Assembly (NCBI GenBank): GCA_947650365.1
Contig: OX393550.1
Span: 48,621,955 to 48,685,954, forward strand
Direction of reading: 5' to 3'
DNA length: 64,000 nt
Source of the DNA: Chamaelirium japonicum
Taxonomy: Eukaryota; Streptophyta; Magnoliopsida; Liliales; Melanthiaceae
Positions 1-11,200 of this stretch are shown piece by piece (position 1 is the stretch's first letter; each line of letters starts with the position of its first letter). The translations under genes were made by a program, and so were the position numbers. Under the pieces are notes generated by a model. The model was not told the origin of the DNA. It worked only from the letters and a program-made list of their open reading frames with translations, and ran no database searches.

Positions 1-379
1 GAAAATCTGAAGCTAGTGAAAAGACCAAACTACTCACTGTCTTGAAAATCTGTACCTTTTCAAACCCAAAATTTTCACGTAGTGCGAGAACCCATACTTT
101 TGATAGGACCCCCTAGTCCGACCTGCATCATAACCGTTGTGCCTTCTTTAGTAATGAATTATACCATTCAAGAGATTATTTGGTGAAATCATTGGTGGAA
201 GAATTGGCTCTTGTAGGATGATAATGAGATAGATGAGTTGCAAGCACGAATCTACAAGGATAGTGGGGGCCAATCCTTCTTTGAGAGTTTCAAGTGCACA
301 CAAATCTACAGGGACAGTTGATCGATGAAGAGTGATGCTTGTACTATTTTATTTTGATGATTGTAATCCTAAATGGACT

Positions 380-620
380 GGGATAGGGACATGCATGGTG
401 TATGAGTATCTTCTTTTATAAATAGGTCTTTCTTAATTTATGGGACACTTCAGTTTATTTTAGAAAATTTTGCCCTACTGATTTTAGGGTAGCCAAGATG
501 CTCTCTCATCCTCTCTATTCCCTCTCTCTTTCTCTCTTGTGCTTGCGATTGTTGGTGTAGCTTTGCCAATTGATTTTCGGCAACAAAGTTTGTGCATCAA
601 TTTGTTATCAGAGATCATTC
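380..620 (+). repeat. Possible LTR 3' part with degenerate primer-binding site
   Basis: A TATA-like motif (tttataaatagg, near 415) is followed by a pyrimidine-rich leader. A CA end near 597 is followed by 'ttgttatcagag', which resembles the initiator tRNA-Met primer site 'tggtatcagagc' used by plant copia and TRIM elements. No paired LTR and no gag-pol reading frame follow, so this would be a remnant or a solo end. The call rests on motif order only. Confidence 0.3.
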
Positions 621-1055
621 TTCCCTGTTCTATTGTGGATGAAGTTCTGCTAGCAACGATAGCTGTGAGGCATGGACAGGAACTGAAGGTCCACTATGCA
701 AGTGACAAGGAAATAAATGAGCTTGAAAGTAGATCAGGATCACGTGGAATAGTACTAGATACTATCCCCTTACAATACCGGTGACATCGTAACATGGTAG
801 TATCATATGATATGATGCAAACAAGTTCTTTAATCCAGGCATGTTTGATGTCTTCCTCGAGGGGTATACTTTCTTCCATTGAGATGTTTGTTTGCTTGTT
901 GAATGCTAACTAGTAACTTCGAGTTGCACGATTTCCTAGTAATGATTTTTTAATCGTATCTACGTGGATGTTGAGAAAAAATATTGCTCAATTTTAATCA
1001 TTGGATTGGACTAGGGATCGAATTATATTAATCATCTATTATTAATATAGTTTGG
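621..1055. other. No recognised feature
   Basis: AT-rich sequence with only short reading frames. I see no gene, paired repeat or RNA gene here. Confidence 0.4.
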
Positions 1056-1535
1056 GGGACTTAGTGAGCCGTCCCTGACAAAGAGATCAGTTAAGTTGAA
1101 GGACTTTGAAATGCTATGGACGAAAATGCCCTCCACAGCATTTCAAATTTTCTTTTGCCATGCCACTGAACCAGTGAACCCCCAATGGAGGTGCTTGCTG
1201 CCACCAAACCGAACACCGAACGCCGCCGCCAGAGCTACTCGCCGTCGTCGCTGAATGGAACCTAACCCTAACCCTAAGATCTATTGGCTATGGGATGAGC
1301 CGTAGACGTAGGTTCCTCAACCGAACCCCAAACCGAACGCTGCCGTCGCTGGAGCTAATCGCCGCCTTTGCCTCTGCTGCTGGCTGCTGTCCCCCACCGC
1401 TGGAGCTGCTCGAGAGAGATGGGCGAAGCAGGGGAGGGTAATTCGGTCTTACCAAGACCTTAGGCTAAAAGAAACTTTAGGGGGGTCCTGTTCAGGGGAT
1501 GGATATGTTGTTAGGGACCTTTCAAACATTAACCC
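1056..1535 (+). mobile_element. Repeat family A, copy 1 (about 0.5 kb)
   Basis: The segment opens with 'gtccctgacaaagagatc' and 'aatgccctccac', carries 'cctaaccctaaccctaaga' in the middle, and closes with 'agggacctttcaaacatta'. The same ordered blocks occur on the opposite strand between 39,330 and 35,511, so this is a dispersed repeat. It has no transposase or RT frame, and its superfamily is unknown. Copy 1 lacks the nested insertions found in copy 2 and therefore shows the empty structure. Confidence 0.7.
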
Positions 1536-3680
1536 ATATAGTTTTATTTAGAAGTGTCCTTTCTTAAAATTTGTGATTATGAGAATCTATTATGTTTTAT
1601 ATATGTGCATGTGACAAGAATGTCAAATTAAGACGGAAACTGGTGAATGAACTAATACTCTTATTTTGGTGGATTCCGAGTGTAGAAGTATTGATGCTTT
1701 CCACTTTTATCCCCAACTTCTTTCTTCCTTGATTTCTTTTAATTTTCATCTCTCAATCTTTGCAACCTGTTCTTCTAAGGTTTTCACTAGTTTCAGTTTG
1801 TCATGTTAGGTTGTCATATGAATTTTGTGTATTATGTATTTTGGTTCAAGTAATTATAGTCTCACTAGTTAACTCTCTTTGATAGTTCATTGAACAATTT
1901 TCTTCATAGGCTTATTTTTTTCTTCAATATTATTGTTCTTATTAACATTAACTAAAACTCTATGTTGGCTTTAACGTAAAGTTCCTTTCTATCTTCATCG
2001 TTGGCAGAATCAAGATAAGCTGATAAGCAATCTTAAAACTATTCAGGATTATCTCTGCTCTTTTGAGGAACAAGTAAGCTACTTTCTTATCTATGTTATC
2101 TAATTGCGTAGTTCCCTACTTTTTCTCCCCCTTGTTATCCTCTAGAAGTGCGTACTTGTTTATTAATCAAGTTTAAGTTTCCATATATGATATGTCAGGA
2201 AACCCAATGTTGATGTTGCCTTCTAAATAGGCAAAACCATTTATAACTGCGCTGACAGCAATTGGTAAACTTTTTTTAATCATATGAAATTTATGTGCTC
2301 TAGAGTACCTCACGCAGGTGCCTAGGCTTCTGTTACATCTAGTTAAAAAATCCAAATTTGATCCAATACAATATAGTGCCATATAAATAGGGCTGATTGA
2401 ATAAAATCCAGATTATGTGGAAACAGTAGAAGGAAAGCAATGCAGTTGGTTTCAAAATCTTGATATGGAGGGATTAAAACGCAAAAATCAGTATATTTTT
2501 TTTAAAAAATCAGGATTTCTTCAAAAAGTAAGGAAAGAGTCGTGAAGTAATCGTTTCTTGAATAAGTTGCGTTTTAAATGCAACTTATTCTGATAATAAG
2601 AGATTTTGGTAACAAGGATGTCATGTAGGCAAGGCTTGTTGTATATGCATGTCAGTGTGCTCTATTGTATTCTATTGGCTTCATGCTGCAATATAAAACA
2701 GAAATGTTTTGTGTATGGAATATTGATTTGTCCCGGTGTCCCAGACTTTGGGAAAAGTAAAATTGCCAATTACACTTCTTTCATTGTGTCAATCTTCAGA
2801 TCATGCTTAAGAGAATCCAGAGACAATAGTGGGAAAGGAAATGTAGGAATGGACCAGTATAGGTACACAAGATTATTTCATTCCATTAAACCTTTGATCC
2901 TGAAACAGGGGTTGACAGTGGTAAATATTTCAGCAACAACATTCCCTCAAACATTGGATTGGCTCCACAGCTATCTTCTTCAGGTATGACAAGTATTTAA
3001 CATTTCATCATTACTATGGTATGTTTGGACACTTCAAGTTGGTTCATATGTGCAACTAGAGATCATAGTTCAAACTGAGCATGTTTCTCCACTTGATTGA
3101 GGTGCCTCTATATTTGAATAGGTTGTGCATTTCTTAAATCTTCAAGACAATGAATACATGTTATCGAAATGTGTAGAGTCATCATCATCATTAGCATTCA
3201 AGTCTTAACCAACTAAGATGGGGTTGACTATAAAGCACAACCCTAATTAAGAAAGGAAAGGATTTACAGAATTTTTGGTTTGGTCAACTTGACATCAACC
3301 CTATAAGGTGGTCGCCGAAACTTGATCAATGCAACTTGGCAACGGGTTGCCACGATACATAGAATACCGATAGGCAGGTAGAAACACGTAATGTATAGAA
3401 ATTAGAACAAATTAAAAAAATACATTATAGTATTAGGGCTCCAAGGCCAATTATAAAGGCACAAAACTGAGTGTGATCACTTCAGGGTGAGAATGATGCA
3501 CTGAAATAAATGGGAAATTCATTAGTGTATAAAAGGAAAAATATGACATAACGTCCTTGCTCAAACTTAAGGGTGCTACACACAAAGTTTGGAGAGGAAG
3601 AACGTGCAAAAGTGCCAAGCCGACTTGAGAACAGACAACCTGCAAGTAGTCCGGCCTGAGAGCCAACTACTAGACTGTTA
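1536..3680. other. Mostly noncoding; weak exon-like pieces
   Basis: Around 2009-2072 an acceptor-like 'ggcag' precedes a short open piece ending in 'caag|gtaagc'-like sequence, and 2909-2984 ends with 'cttcag|gtatga'. These could be relics of a spliced gene, but no family is recognisable and the frames do not join convincingly. At 3180-3260 a run of 'atcatcatcatc' followed by 'ccaactaagatggggttg' resembles a dispersed repeat motif common in plant introns. No confident gene. Confidence 0.25.
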
Positions 3681-3686
3681 GCTCGA

Positions 3687-4290
3687 ATGCTTTTTTCAAC
3701 AGGTGAAGAGGAGCAGCACCTTGCGGAGCAGAGGAAGTCCCCTTACCCCTCCACTTCCCTTCTTTTTCTTTTTTTTTTGGTTCTCTGTTTGTTCCTCTCT
3801 TTTTTTCTCTGTTTGTTCCTCTTTTTTTCCTCTAATTTTTTTTCCCTTTGCTCCTTCCCCATTTCTCCCCTAATTCAGCACAACACCTTAACCTTTTCTC
3901 CCCCTTCTTTTAATTTATTTTATTTCTCTGTTTGTTCCTCTATTTTTTCTGTTTGTTTCTCTATTTTTTCTTTGATTTTTTTTTCTTTGCTCCATCCCCA
4001 TTTCTCCTCTAATTCCGCATCTCAGTTCACCTGGGCGAAGTCCAGTGGGTTGCCTGCTGCTGGGTCTTTTGACTTGGGGCTGGATTCCCAACAAGGGGCA
4101 CACCACCATCACCACCAACAACCTCTCATAGGTTTCCTTTTTCCATGACCTAGACATAGGTGCATGCGACGGCTCAGGATAGCCCATCGGCCGGCGAGAC
4201 CATCGGCTCGACAGAGCACTGGCAGCCGCACCCCAGCACCGGCCGACATCCCGACCGCGTGTGAAACGAAGGGAGCACACGAGGGATTTC
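3687..4290 (+). other. Pyrimidine-rich tract plus a coding-like fragment
   Basis: 3760-4010 is T/C-rich low-complexity DNA. 4020-4140 is open and encodes a Ser/Gly/Ala-rich stretch ending in a His/Gln run, which looks like the C-terminal part of a plant transcription factor. I cannot name the family and no other exon is visible, so it may be a gene relic. The frame continues upstream only because the pyrimidine tract lacks stops. Confidence 0.25.
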
Positions 4291-4501
4291 TGAAAAAGGA
4301 ATCCCTGATGTTGACACCCCTGTTTATTTAAATCAACTATTTTTTTATTAGTACCACCGCATGACCTTTTATTAAAATTGATAAGGGCAATTCCTTTTTT
4401 TACTTATTTAGAACCCAGTTGATACATACCACCACCTCCATATATTAATTTGATGAGTACCACCATCGTCGAAGGCGCCTGTTGCCCCGATTATGTTCGT
4501 G

Positions 4502-4504
4502 CAA

Positions 4505-4561
<57 letters not shown>
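4502..4561. repeat. Compound microsatellite (CT)n(CA)n
   Basis: About 9 CT units run directly into about 18 CA units. The reading frames through it (Ser-Leu and Thr-His runs) are artefacts. Confidence 0.95.
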
Positions 4562-4564
<3 letters not shown>

Positions 4565-4648
4565 CTCTTCAGGCAGGTTGGGGAGGTGGCCGCCATAGGC
4601 GGTCGTCCTATTGTGCCAATTGGCATGGGCATGCACTAGTAACCAATA

Positions 4649-4651
<3 letters not shown>

Positions 4652-4703
<52 letters not shown>
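4652..4703. repeat. (CT)n microsatellite
   Basis: An uninterrupted CT array of about 26 units. It lies 90 bp from the compound repeat and has no coding role. Confidence 0.95.
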
Positions 4704-4707
<4 letters not shown>

Positions 4708-5161
4708 GCAGCATTAGTTTAGAAAGTTGAGTTCTGGTTGTAAAAAAGCTCTTAAACTTCTATAACTTGACCAATAGCAAGCCTCACCTTGTTAGGATAA
4801 GACTTGGGTGGTGATGATAATGATTGATGTCTAGCCTTTCAGTTGTTAACTTGGTCAAATGCATATCACACATGTATAGGATATGACACACCATTGTTAA
4901 TTCATGGGCAACTGCCTGCCTACCGCTTGTATCATGTTTGGTGCCATTGCATGTCATCATTTGGGGATCTTACATTGGTGGTGCTTTCCAACTTCCAGTG
5001 CATTGAACGGGGCGTTTCTGCTGCATCCTCCGAAGCTGGTAAACAATCGGAAGTGAATTAGGCTACTGATAGTCGAGCTTCAGTTGCTGCAGGTATAGAC
5101 ATATGATCTATGCCTTGCCATTTAATTATCCTTACCTATACATTATCTATCTGAGTATGCA
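4704..5161. other. Unassigned sequence between microsatellite and MITE
   Basis: Mixed-composition DNA. A possible donor-like 'gctgcag|gtatag' lies near 5091 and could pair with the exon-like piece after 5423, but no protein family was recognised. Confidence 0.25.
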
Positions 5162-5170
5162 TAAACACTA

Positions 5171-5379
5171 GGGATATTTGCAAACCCCTCCCCAACTAAC
5201 ATGCTAATTACCAAAACCTCCCTCACTTTTCAATAATATAGGAACCTCCCTCTGCATAATTGCACACGTGTACATATTGTACATCACACGTGTCTACGAG
5301 GGAAGTTTCTGCAATTACTGAAAAGTGAGGTAGGTTTTGGTAATTAGCCCATTAGTGGGGAGGAATTTGTGAAAAACCC
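5171..5379. mobile_element. Long-TIR MITE with 9-bp imperfect target duplication (Mutator-like)
   Basis: Starts 'gggatatttgcaaacccc' and ends '...aaaaaccc'. The first ~75 bp are an inverted copy of the last ~75 bp (shared block 'gctaattaccaaaacct'). Flanks taaacacta (5162-5170) and taaaaccta (5380-5388) match at 7 of 9 positions, as expected for an aged Mutator-type 9-bp duplication. The centre holds two inverted 'cacacgtgt'-type motifs. It carries no coding sequence. Confidence 0.7.
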
Positions 5380-5850
5380 TAAAACCTATCTTCACTGATT
5401 TACTCGCGCTCTGTTTATGCAGCAAATTACAAGGGCAGCTGCTTTTTCGTCCGCCGGCTCATCCCGAGAGTAATTGTGCAGCTAGGATGCTACGACGACA
5501 AGATTGAGATTGTTTCTTCTCGCGTTTTGTTCCTGCAATAAGAACTCGTAAATAATCCGCGCATCACCTACGAGACAGGCTAAGAGCCTTGCATCGATCG
5601 AAATGGCGATCTGTAGCTGGCCGCCATTGTTGTGGTGATGGCTGGAATTACATGCACCTCAGGGTTATCTCAATCTAGAACCCAGTGTTCTTGATTGTGT
5701 CCCTTGTGACAGGGGTCTTTTTGTATGCTCTGGGGTTGTAGTTCTTGTCTGTGTCCTATGTATTTCCAACTCCATTCATCTGAAATTCAATCATAATTCC
5801 TACGTATTTCCAACTTGTGGTGCAATGTGATTTGATGGTGCTCGTTCAAG
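5380..5850 (+). other. Region upstream of remorin gene, with a possible terminal exon
   Basis: At 5423 'tatgcag' could be a splice acceptor for a GC-richer piece that is open for about 50 bp, to a TAA near 5472 in one frame, and longer in another. No family assigned. The remainder is probably the remorin promoter. A TATA box follows at 5857. Confidence 0.25.
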
Positions 5851-5856
5851 ATTCAC

Positions 5857-5864
5857 CTATATAA
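5857..5864 (+). promoter_or_regulatory. TATA box of the remorin gene
   Basis: 'ctatataa' lies about 30 bp before the (CT)n tract and 128 bp before the chosen ATG. This fits transcription starting just before or in the CT repeat. Confidence 0.55.
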
Positions 5865-5889
5865 CCTCAAACACAGATCATTAGCATAA

Positions 5890-5891
<2 letters not shown>

Positions 5892-5941
<50 letters not shown>
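5892..5941. repeat. (CT)25 microsatellite in the remorin 5' UTR
   Basis: An uninterrupted CT array lies between the TATA box and the start codon. Pyrimidine (CT/GA) tracts are common in plant core promoters and 5' UTRs, so length variation here could affect expression (inference). Confidence 0.85.
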
Positions 5942-5946
<5 letters not shown>

Positions 5947-5991
5947 AGAAAGGAGCAAGAGGAGAAGGTTATCCAAGCAAAAGAAAGGAAG

Positions 5992-8281
5992 ATGCTAGCC
6001 ACCAGGAGGCAAACCGTGGATTGCATGTCGCCATGCAGGAGTGGCAACCAGAAGCGGCTCGACCTGCCTTTCCGCCACCCCGTGGGGTGGCCACAGGCTG
6101 CCAACACCGCCACCCTGTTGGAGGAGGATGGCGACTGCGATGACTGGTCCCGGCCTCAGTTGAGCGGCTCGATGATGACTGGTGCGAGGGGGGACTCCTC
6201 GCACGCGAGCTGCGGTGGGTGGAGCATGGGGACCGTCCAGGATGGGGTCCCGGCCACCCTGTCCCCCATCTGCTGCGCGGTGGGCTCTGCCTCCTGCTCC
6301 CCTCGGCCCTCCGACCTCTGCTCCATGTACCACTCCTTCGCCTCACCGAATCAGGTATCCTGCTCCCTCGTTCTTGGCTTTCTTTCTTTCCTCATTTCAG
6401 TTCTTGGGTGCTCTCTCTCTTTTCTGTTAATGGGGGTTCCCATCTCTGTTACCATGAAGCCGTGTTCTTGATTTCTTGATCTTATGTGATCGTCTTCTAA
6501 CTCCGCAGAGCTCGAGCATCATATCAGACGACGACATGAAGTCGGAATCACCCGAGGAAGTGGTACGAGGTGGAGGAAGAGAGGGAACCAAGATGGGTGG
6601 CAGGATGGCCTCCACCGCCTCCCGTCAGCCTCGACTGCGATCCCTCAACAACCCATCTCCGATGAGAAGCTCCAGAGGTTGGCCCGTCTCTGTGGTTGTG
6701 TCTCAAGATTTGATTCCTCTTCTTTTACTTGCTTCACATTTTGCCTGGTTAGGGGGCGAGTGTTCTTTCGTGAACCAAAGCCGCAGTCCCGCGTCCCATC
6801 ACAAGGCCGGATCCTTTGGATCCATCGAACTGCGCCTCCCGCACGAGCCCAGCGATCCTTTCGATGGGAGGTTGACTGCTGTCGAGGAAGAAGAACAGGA
6901 CACAGGGTGCAAGAGGGACCATCATCCCGCCGTGTCCAACTTATCGTCTGGTATAAGCCGAGGCAGAGTTTTAGTACTGGCTACAATTGGTTTTAATCTG
7001 ATTAGGCTGTAAAGCTTTGTTGGATTCAGATGATGCGTACTTCACGGGTAGCAGCGGCGATGGCAGCAGGTACGAGAACTCCGACAGCGATGGCACAATC
7101 GAGGAGGAGCGCCGCGGATTGGAGGCTTATGAGAGGTGGGGGCCTTTCTGCACCTCGGCTGCTGAAGCCACGAGGAACGAAGTGGAGGCCAAGCTTATTT
7201 CATGGAAGGAAGCCAGAACTATGAAACTCATGACCAGGTGTGCACCATCTTATAAACTTGCTCTACCTTTGTAGATCATTATTTTGCCGATTTAATGAGT
7301 AAGAACCTTTGTCCAAATCACAATCAGAAACCTAATTATGTACTGCACCTTAGAAAATTATTGGTTTAAAAATTATAATATTCGGAGATTGCTCTCTCTC
7401 ATTGGTCCATCTCGAGGGCTTTTGGTCATTTCACCATGATATAAGTATGAAATGACAAACATACCCTTGGAATGGACCAATGAGAGAGTGCGGGATGCTC
7501 CAACCTCTTTAAGGAGGTCGGAACAAAATCGTTCCCCTCTCCCCCCCTCCGCCCATTTGCCTCTTGTAGCCTTGCCCTCTCTTGTAGCCTTGCACGGGTG
7601 GTGAACCCACCTTAGCTGAACATTAGCCCACCATTAAATTTCGAGGCTCGGAACTGGTTCGGATGTTCGACAAGCTGAGTAATTTGGCTCATTGGCAGCT
7701 CTAGAGAGAACGAAAACTCGAAAAATACCAGTTGGGTCTCAAGTTAGCCAATGCAGGATCACACTGGAGTCTAGAACAGAAATCTTTGAGATTGGTTTTT
7801 GTTAACCTTACCCCTGCAATTGGTCTGATTTGAGTCGAAATTGAGTGCACACAAGTGTAGCCGCAGCCTCGATTTGTTGACAAGGTTGACGCCGTTTCAA
7901 AAATCCTGCAGGCTGAGCAAGGAGGAGGCTGCCATCGACCAATGGGAGAAGAAGCAAACTAGGAAGGCCAAGATGGACATGAAGGAGTTCGAGGTTTCTC
8001 GACGCGACCGAAACGATCTGCTCGCTGACTGTTTACTTTCTCGAGAAAGAGAAATGGTGGCTGATGTGTCTGGTTTTTGATATGAGCAGTTGAAGCTGGA
8101 CAGGAGACGGGATCGAGCGCTGGAGAGGATGCAGAGGAAGATCGAGGGCACGCGGAGGGAGGCTGCGAAGAAGAAGCTCAAGGAGCGGGTGTCGGTCGCC
8201 AAGGAGATATCCAAGGTAGCCCATGCTTTCGAGAGGATGGCGGTCACCGGGAAGCTCCCCTGGAGGCTTGTTTTCCTTTGA
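5992..8281 (+). CDS. Remorin family protein, six exons, 403 aa
   Basis: Remorins are plant-specific proteins on the cytosolic face of the plasma membrane that help organise nanodomains in pathogen, symbiont and hormone signalling. Exons: 5992-6354, 6509-6677, 6753-6950, 7030-7237, 7912-7993 and 8090-8281. All introns are GT-AG and phases match (0, 1, 1, 2, 0), giving 404 codons including TGA. The N-terminal ~270 residues are Ser/Gly/acidic and low in order. The C-terminal ~150 residues form the Remorin_C coiled coil: an 'EAKLISWKEAR' piece, then 'AIDQWEKKQTRKAKMDM', then a Lys/Arg/Glu-rich helix ending 'TGKLPWRLVFL'. The usual family end is a 'TG..P' motif plus an anchor, here hydrophobic and without a terminal Cys. 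The start is the first ATG after the CT tract. The long N-terminus suggests one of the long-N remorin groups; the exact group is uncertain. Confidence 0.85.
7394..7488. mobile_element. Small foldback MITE in remorin intron 4
   Basis: 'ctctctcattggtccat' (7394-7410) is repeated perfectly inverted at 7472-7488. A second inner inverted pair, 'gtcatttca'/'tgaaatgac', lies between them. The transcript could form a two-stem hairpin inside the 674-nt intron 4. Confidence 0.65.
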
Positions 8282-8826
8282 GCGGCAGAGACCTGGCTGA
8301 CCCAGCACACTGGCATTGCCGACGGGCAAGCGATGATCGAGTAACTCTAACTATCAGGCTGTGTTCTTTCCATGGGAATTGGATTCCTAGGAAATGGGCT
8401 TTTATGTGTGTGTTTGCTTGTTCCCCCGGGAAATGAAAGCCCACTTTTGGTGGGAGTTCATTGCTCAAGCACTCCCATGACTTGAAGGTCACGTTGTACG
8501 GCGTCCTCACGATGAAGTGGGCTTTCATTTGTGGGAAGCTTTCGAACTCACTGGGCCGGCCCATTCTTGGGAGTGCCAATTTCAGGGAATAGAATATCTC
8601 AACAGCCTACTGATCGATCAGTTGGTGCCTCTTCCCTGGGCCAGATGGGCCATTCCTTGGCTCCAGTGGACAGTCTACCATGGGCTAGGTGAGCCCTTCC
8701 TGGGCTTCAGTGGTAATTGTACCATGGGCCAGGTGGGCTCTGCTGTTGCGACTTCTGGTGGGCCGGGGGGACTAATGGCTTGTAGCCTTTCGCCCTCTGT
8801 GGCGCCTTATGCATCTCTCTACTTGA
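8282..8826. other. Remorin 3' flank with a degenerate minisatellite
   Basis: 8370-8590 contains inverted pieces around 'gaaatgaaagcccac' and 'gtgggctttcattt', probably a MITE relic. 8617-8760 has two to three copies of a unit of about 60 bp containing 'taccatgggc' and 'gggccag/gggctag'. No gene. Confidence 0.45.
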
Positions 8827-8860
8827 AAATATATATATATATATATATACATATAGAGAA

Positions 8861-8993
8861 ATGCTTGAATGCGGCAAGTGCGGCACCTACCGCATGCCGT
8901 CTGATGCACTGCTGCGTGCATGCGATGCACGCAGCGCGTGCATCAGACGGCTGCGGTGCTGTGCTGCACGTACCGCATGCCGCTGCATAGCAT
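8861..8993. mobile_element. Foldback element FB1, copy a, in (TA)n
   Basis: Nearly the whole element is one palindrome. The left arm has 'gcggcac..accgcatgccg' and 'gtctgatgcac'; the right arm has 'gtgcatcagac' and 'gtaccgcatgcc'. The loop is 'gcatgcgatgc'. (TA)n flanks it at 8828-8850 and 9000-9010. Three more copies occur at 14,263, 15,925 and 32,186. No coding capacity. Confidence 0.8.
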
Positions 8994-9010
8994 GCCCATA
9001 TATATATATA

Positions 9011-9038
9011 CTAGTAAAGCCCGTGCCTGTCGGCACGC
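9011..9038 (-). mobile_element. Helitron-type 3' terminus (minus strand)
   Basis: Read on the minus strand, a 6-bp perfect stem (cgtgcc, loop gaca, ggcacg; 9022-9037) is followed 7 nt later by CTAG at 9014-9011 and then a T-containing (TA)n flank. A hairpin shortly before CTRR with a T after it is the Helitron 3' signature. The body would extend to higher coordinates, but neither a Rep/helicase frame nor a definite 5' TC end was found, so a non-autonomous or broken element is likely. Confidence 0.5.
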
Positions 9039-9221
9039 AAAAGATTTTGAGGACGACAAAAATATTTTGAGGGCGTGATAAAATTTTGAGGGAAAAGGTA
9101 ATATTTTAAAGGTGGCAATAATAATTTAAAAGTGATGATATTTTTGAGCGAGAGAAAAATATTTCGAGGGTGATAACAATATTTTTTGAGCTATGAGCTA
9201 CGGAATGAGAAAATAAGCTAC

Positions 9222-9345
9222 GATCATTTTGACCACCCTAGAAGTTTTGGAATTTTATAAAAATTGGTGGATATGTTGTCTAGGGTATCATGATCATCTT
9301 CACCAATTTTCAAGGAATTCCAAAACTTCTAGGGTCATCAAACAG
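9222..9345. mobile_element. Stand-alone copy of the shared foldback module
   Basis: 'gaccaccctagaagttttgg' is followed by 'tgttgtctagggtatcatga', 'tcatcttcacc' and 'ccaaaacttctagggtcatc', a single inverted pair around a short spacer. It matches half of FB4 (15,436 and 32,415) and is related to FB2 and FB5. Here it lies outside (TA)n, inside the Helitron-like stretch. Confidence 0.65.
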
Positions 9346-10741
9346 TAGAACGATATTTTGAGGAAGGTGGTGATATTTTAAAAGTGACAAAAAAAATTTA
9401 AGGGCACTGCTAATATTTTGAGGGTGTGAACAATAATTCATATTGTTTTTTTTTTAAATCTATGTTCTATCACCCTCTCCATAACTAAATGGTGATCCAT
9501 CGGAGAAGAAGGGGGGAGAGGGAGCCGATCAAACCCCCTCCCCCTTACTGCCCATCTTCTTGACATTGACATTCTGAGTGGATTAATATAACCCTTAAAA
9601 CCCATGTCTGCCGGCACTACAGCGACCACGACCATGCCTCCAGTGAAGTGTCTCCGCATGAGAGAGAGGGAGGGGTTGGTCATTTGGCATCAAAAAATTT
9701 CGAGATCGGCAACAATATTTCGAGGGAGAACAATATTGAGAGAGAGAGAGAGAGAGAGAGAACAATACATCGGCTTTTCCAGCGAAATGCACATATCTAA
9801 GTAATTGTCGCTCTGTCAGACCATAATTAAAGCGAGTTCGTATAGGCATCTTGCACGCAGCTATTGAAATAGCTGCTCTGGCTGCGGTTTCTGATCGACC
9901 CAACACGAATCAGACCCCCAAAATTTTAATAGGTAATATCTGACAACCAAAATTGAATCTCTTAAAAAAATTATACATGAGCAATTCTCACTATAATCTT
10001 TGCCAAATTGAAAAAAACTGAAGCTAATTGATCTGGGTCATCACGATTTTAGCAATACACCGACCCATCACGAATCGGAGCGCCGAAATTTTAATGGGTA
10101 ATGTCTGACAACCAACATTGACTCTCTTTCTCTCTCAAAAAAAAAACACTTCCCTCATCAAAATTCCATATGAGCAATTGAACTATTCACCCACAACCCA
10201 TTAAAGTCAGAAAGAAACAGTAAACAAATGGCAAACCAACTTCAAGTAAATCATGATCAATAACCAAATCTACCCAACAATTTTTTTTAAAAAAAATCAA
10301 AATTTACTCGGGGAAATTTTCTCTATTTCTCCCCGGGTCATCGAGTTGTTCTAGAGTAGAATCGAAGAGGGGAAATTTTGGCTATGGCAAGGTTGTAAAT
10401 AAAGCGAACAACCTTAACCAAGCAAGCTTGGACCCAACCAAATCCACTATGATCGAAGTTACAATTGTTCAGAACGTAATCCTCAGGTCGTGACCGATGC
10501 CCTCATGATCATTGCGCCCTTTCCCCCCCATTGCTCTTCCATGGCTAATGCTCCATGACCGATCCTTAGTGAACTTCGTCCCAATTGTAGCGTCCATATT
10601 CTATCACCAGTGAACTTCCATAACCTATTTTAATAAAAAATATAAAAATAAAAATGAAATAAAATTGATATTTAAACATCCAGGTTTTAAGGGTGGGTAA
10701 ATACTATAGGTTAAAAAAATTTATATTTCAACATCGATTAC

Positions 10742-10745
<4 letters not shown>
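9346..10745. other. AT-rich repeat body, tandem-like duplication
   Basis: Repeated phrases 'atattttgaggg' occur between 9050 and 9430. Blocks 9901-9960 and 10,063-10,125 are two diverged copies of one ~60-bp unit containing 'ttttaatgggtaatgtctga'. A (GA)n tract lies at 9738-9762. It could be Helitron body, but no protein supports that. Confidence 0.35.

Positions 10746-10806
<61 letters not shown>
10746..10806. repeat. (CT)30 microsatellite
   Basis: Uninterrupted CT array of about 60 bp. Confidence 0.95.
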
Positions 10807-10809
<3 letters not shown>

Positions 10810-10969
10810 TATTACATTGTGCTCCAACTGTATGGAGGTATCACATTGTAAAATGGTTGGTTTGTAGATACCACCATTGTTATCTCTAAACCCATGAGTT
10901 CACCGACGTCCCACCACATCAGCGAGTATTGAAAGGGCCCCATCCTAGTAGCGGAGGTACAGAGAGCAT

Positions 10970-11200
10970 TGTTCATGGTCCGACTTGGACTAACCGGAAT
11001 CCATTGTATACCAACCGGAATTGCAAAGGCTGTTTTTATGCCAACCGGAATTGCAAGGGTTGTTTCTATGCCAACCGAAATGCAGTGTATACCAACCGAA
11101 AAGCTAGACATCAAATCGCATATAGTCCGGCTGGCATAGAAACAATTACCAACCGGAATGCTGAATGAATATCAGTCCGGCTGTTCAAATTGCATTGTTT
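10970..11200 (+). repeat. Short tandem repeats containing 'ccaaccggaat'
   Basis: At least six copies of 'accaaccggaat' or 'accaaccgaaa' recur every 20-36 bp. The best-kept unit is 'ccaaccggaattgcaa' followed by 'ggttgtttctatg'. No function seen. Confidence 0.6.

Noticed and set aside
1262..1278. Interstitial telomere repeat (cctaaccctaaccctaa)
   Set aside because: The plant telomere unit is ccctaaa. This short run lacks the third A and is shared by both copies of repeat A, so it belongs to that repeat.
2606..2989. 127-aa frame as a gene
   Set aside because: No recognisable domain, no upstream promoter. A possible splice donor at its end made me note the region, but only as exon-like.
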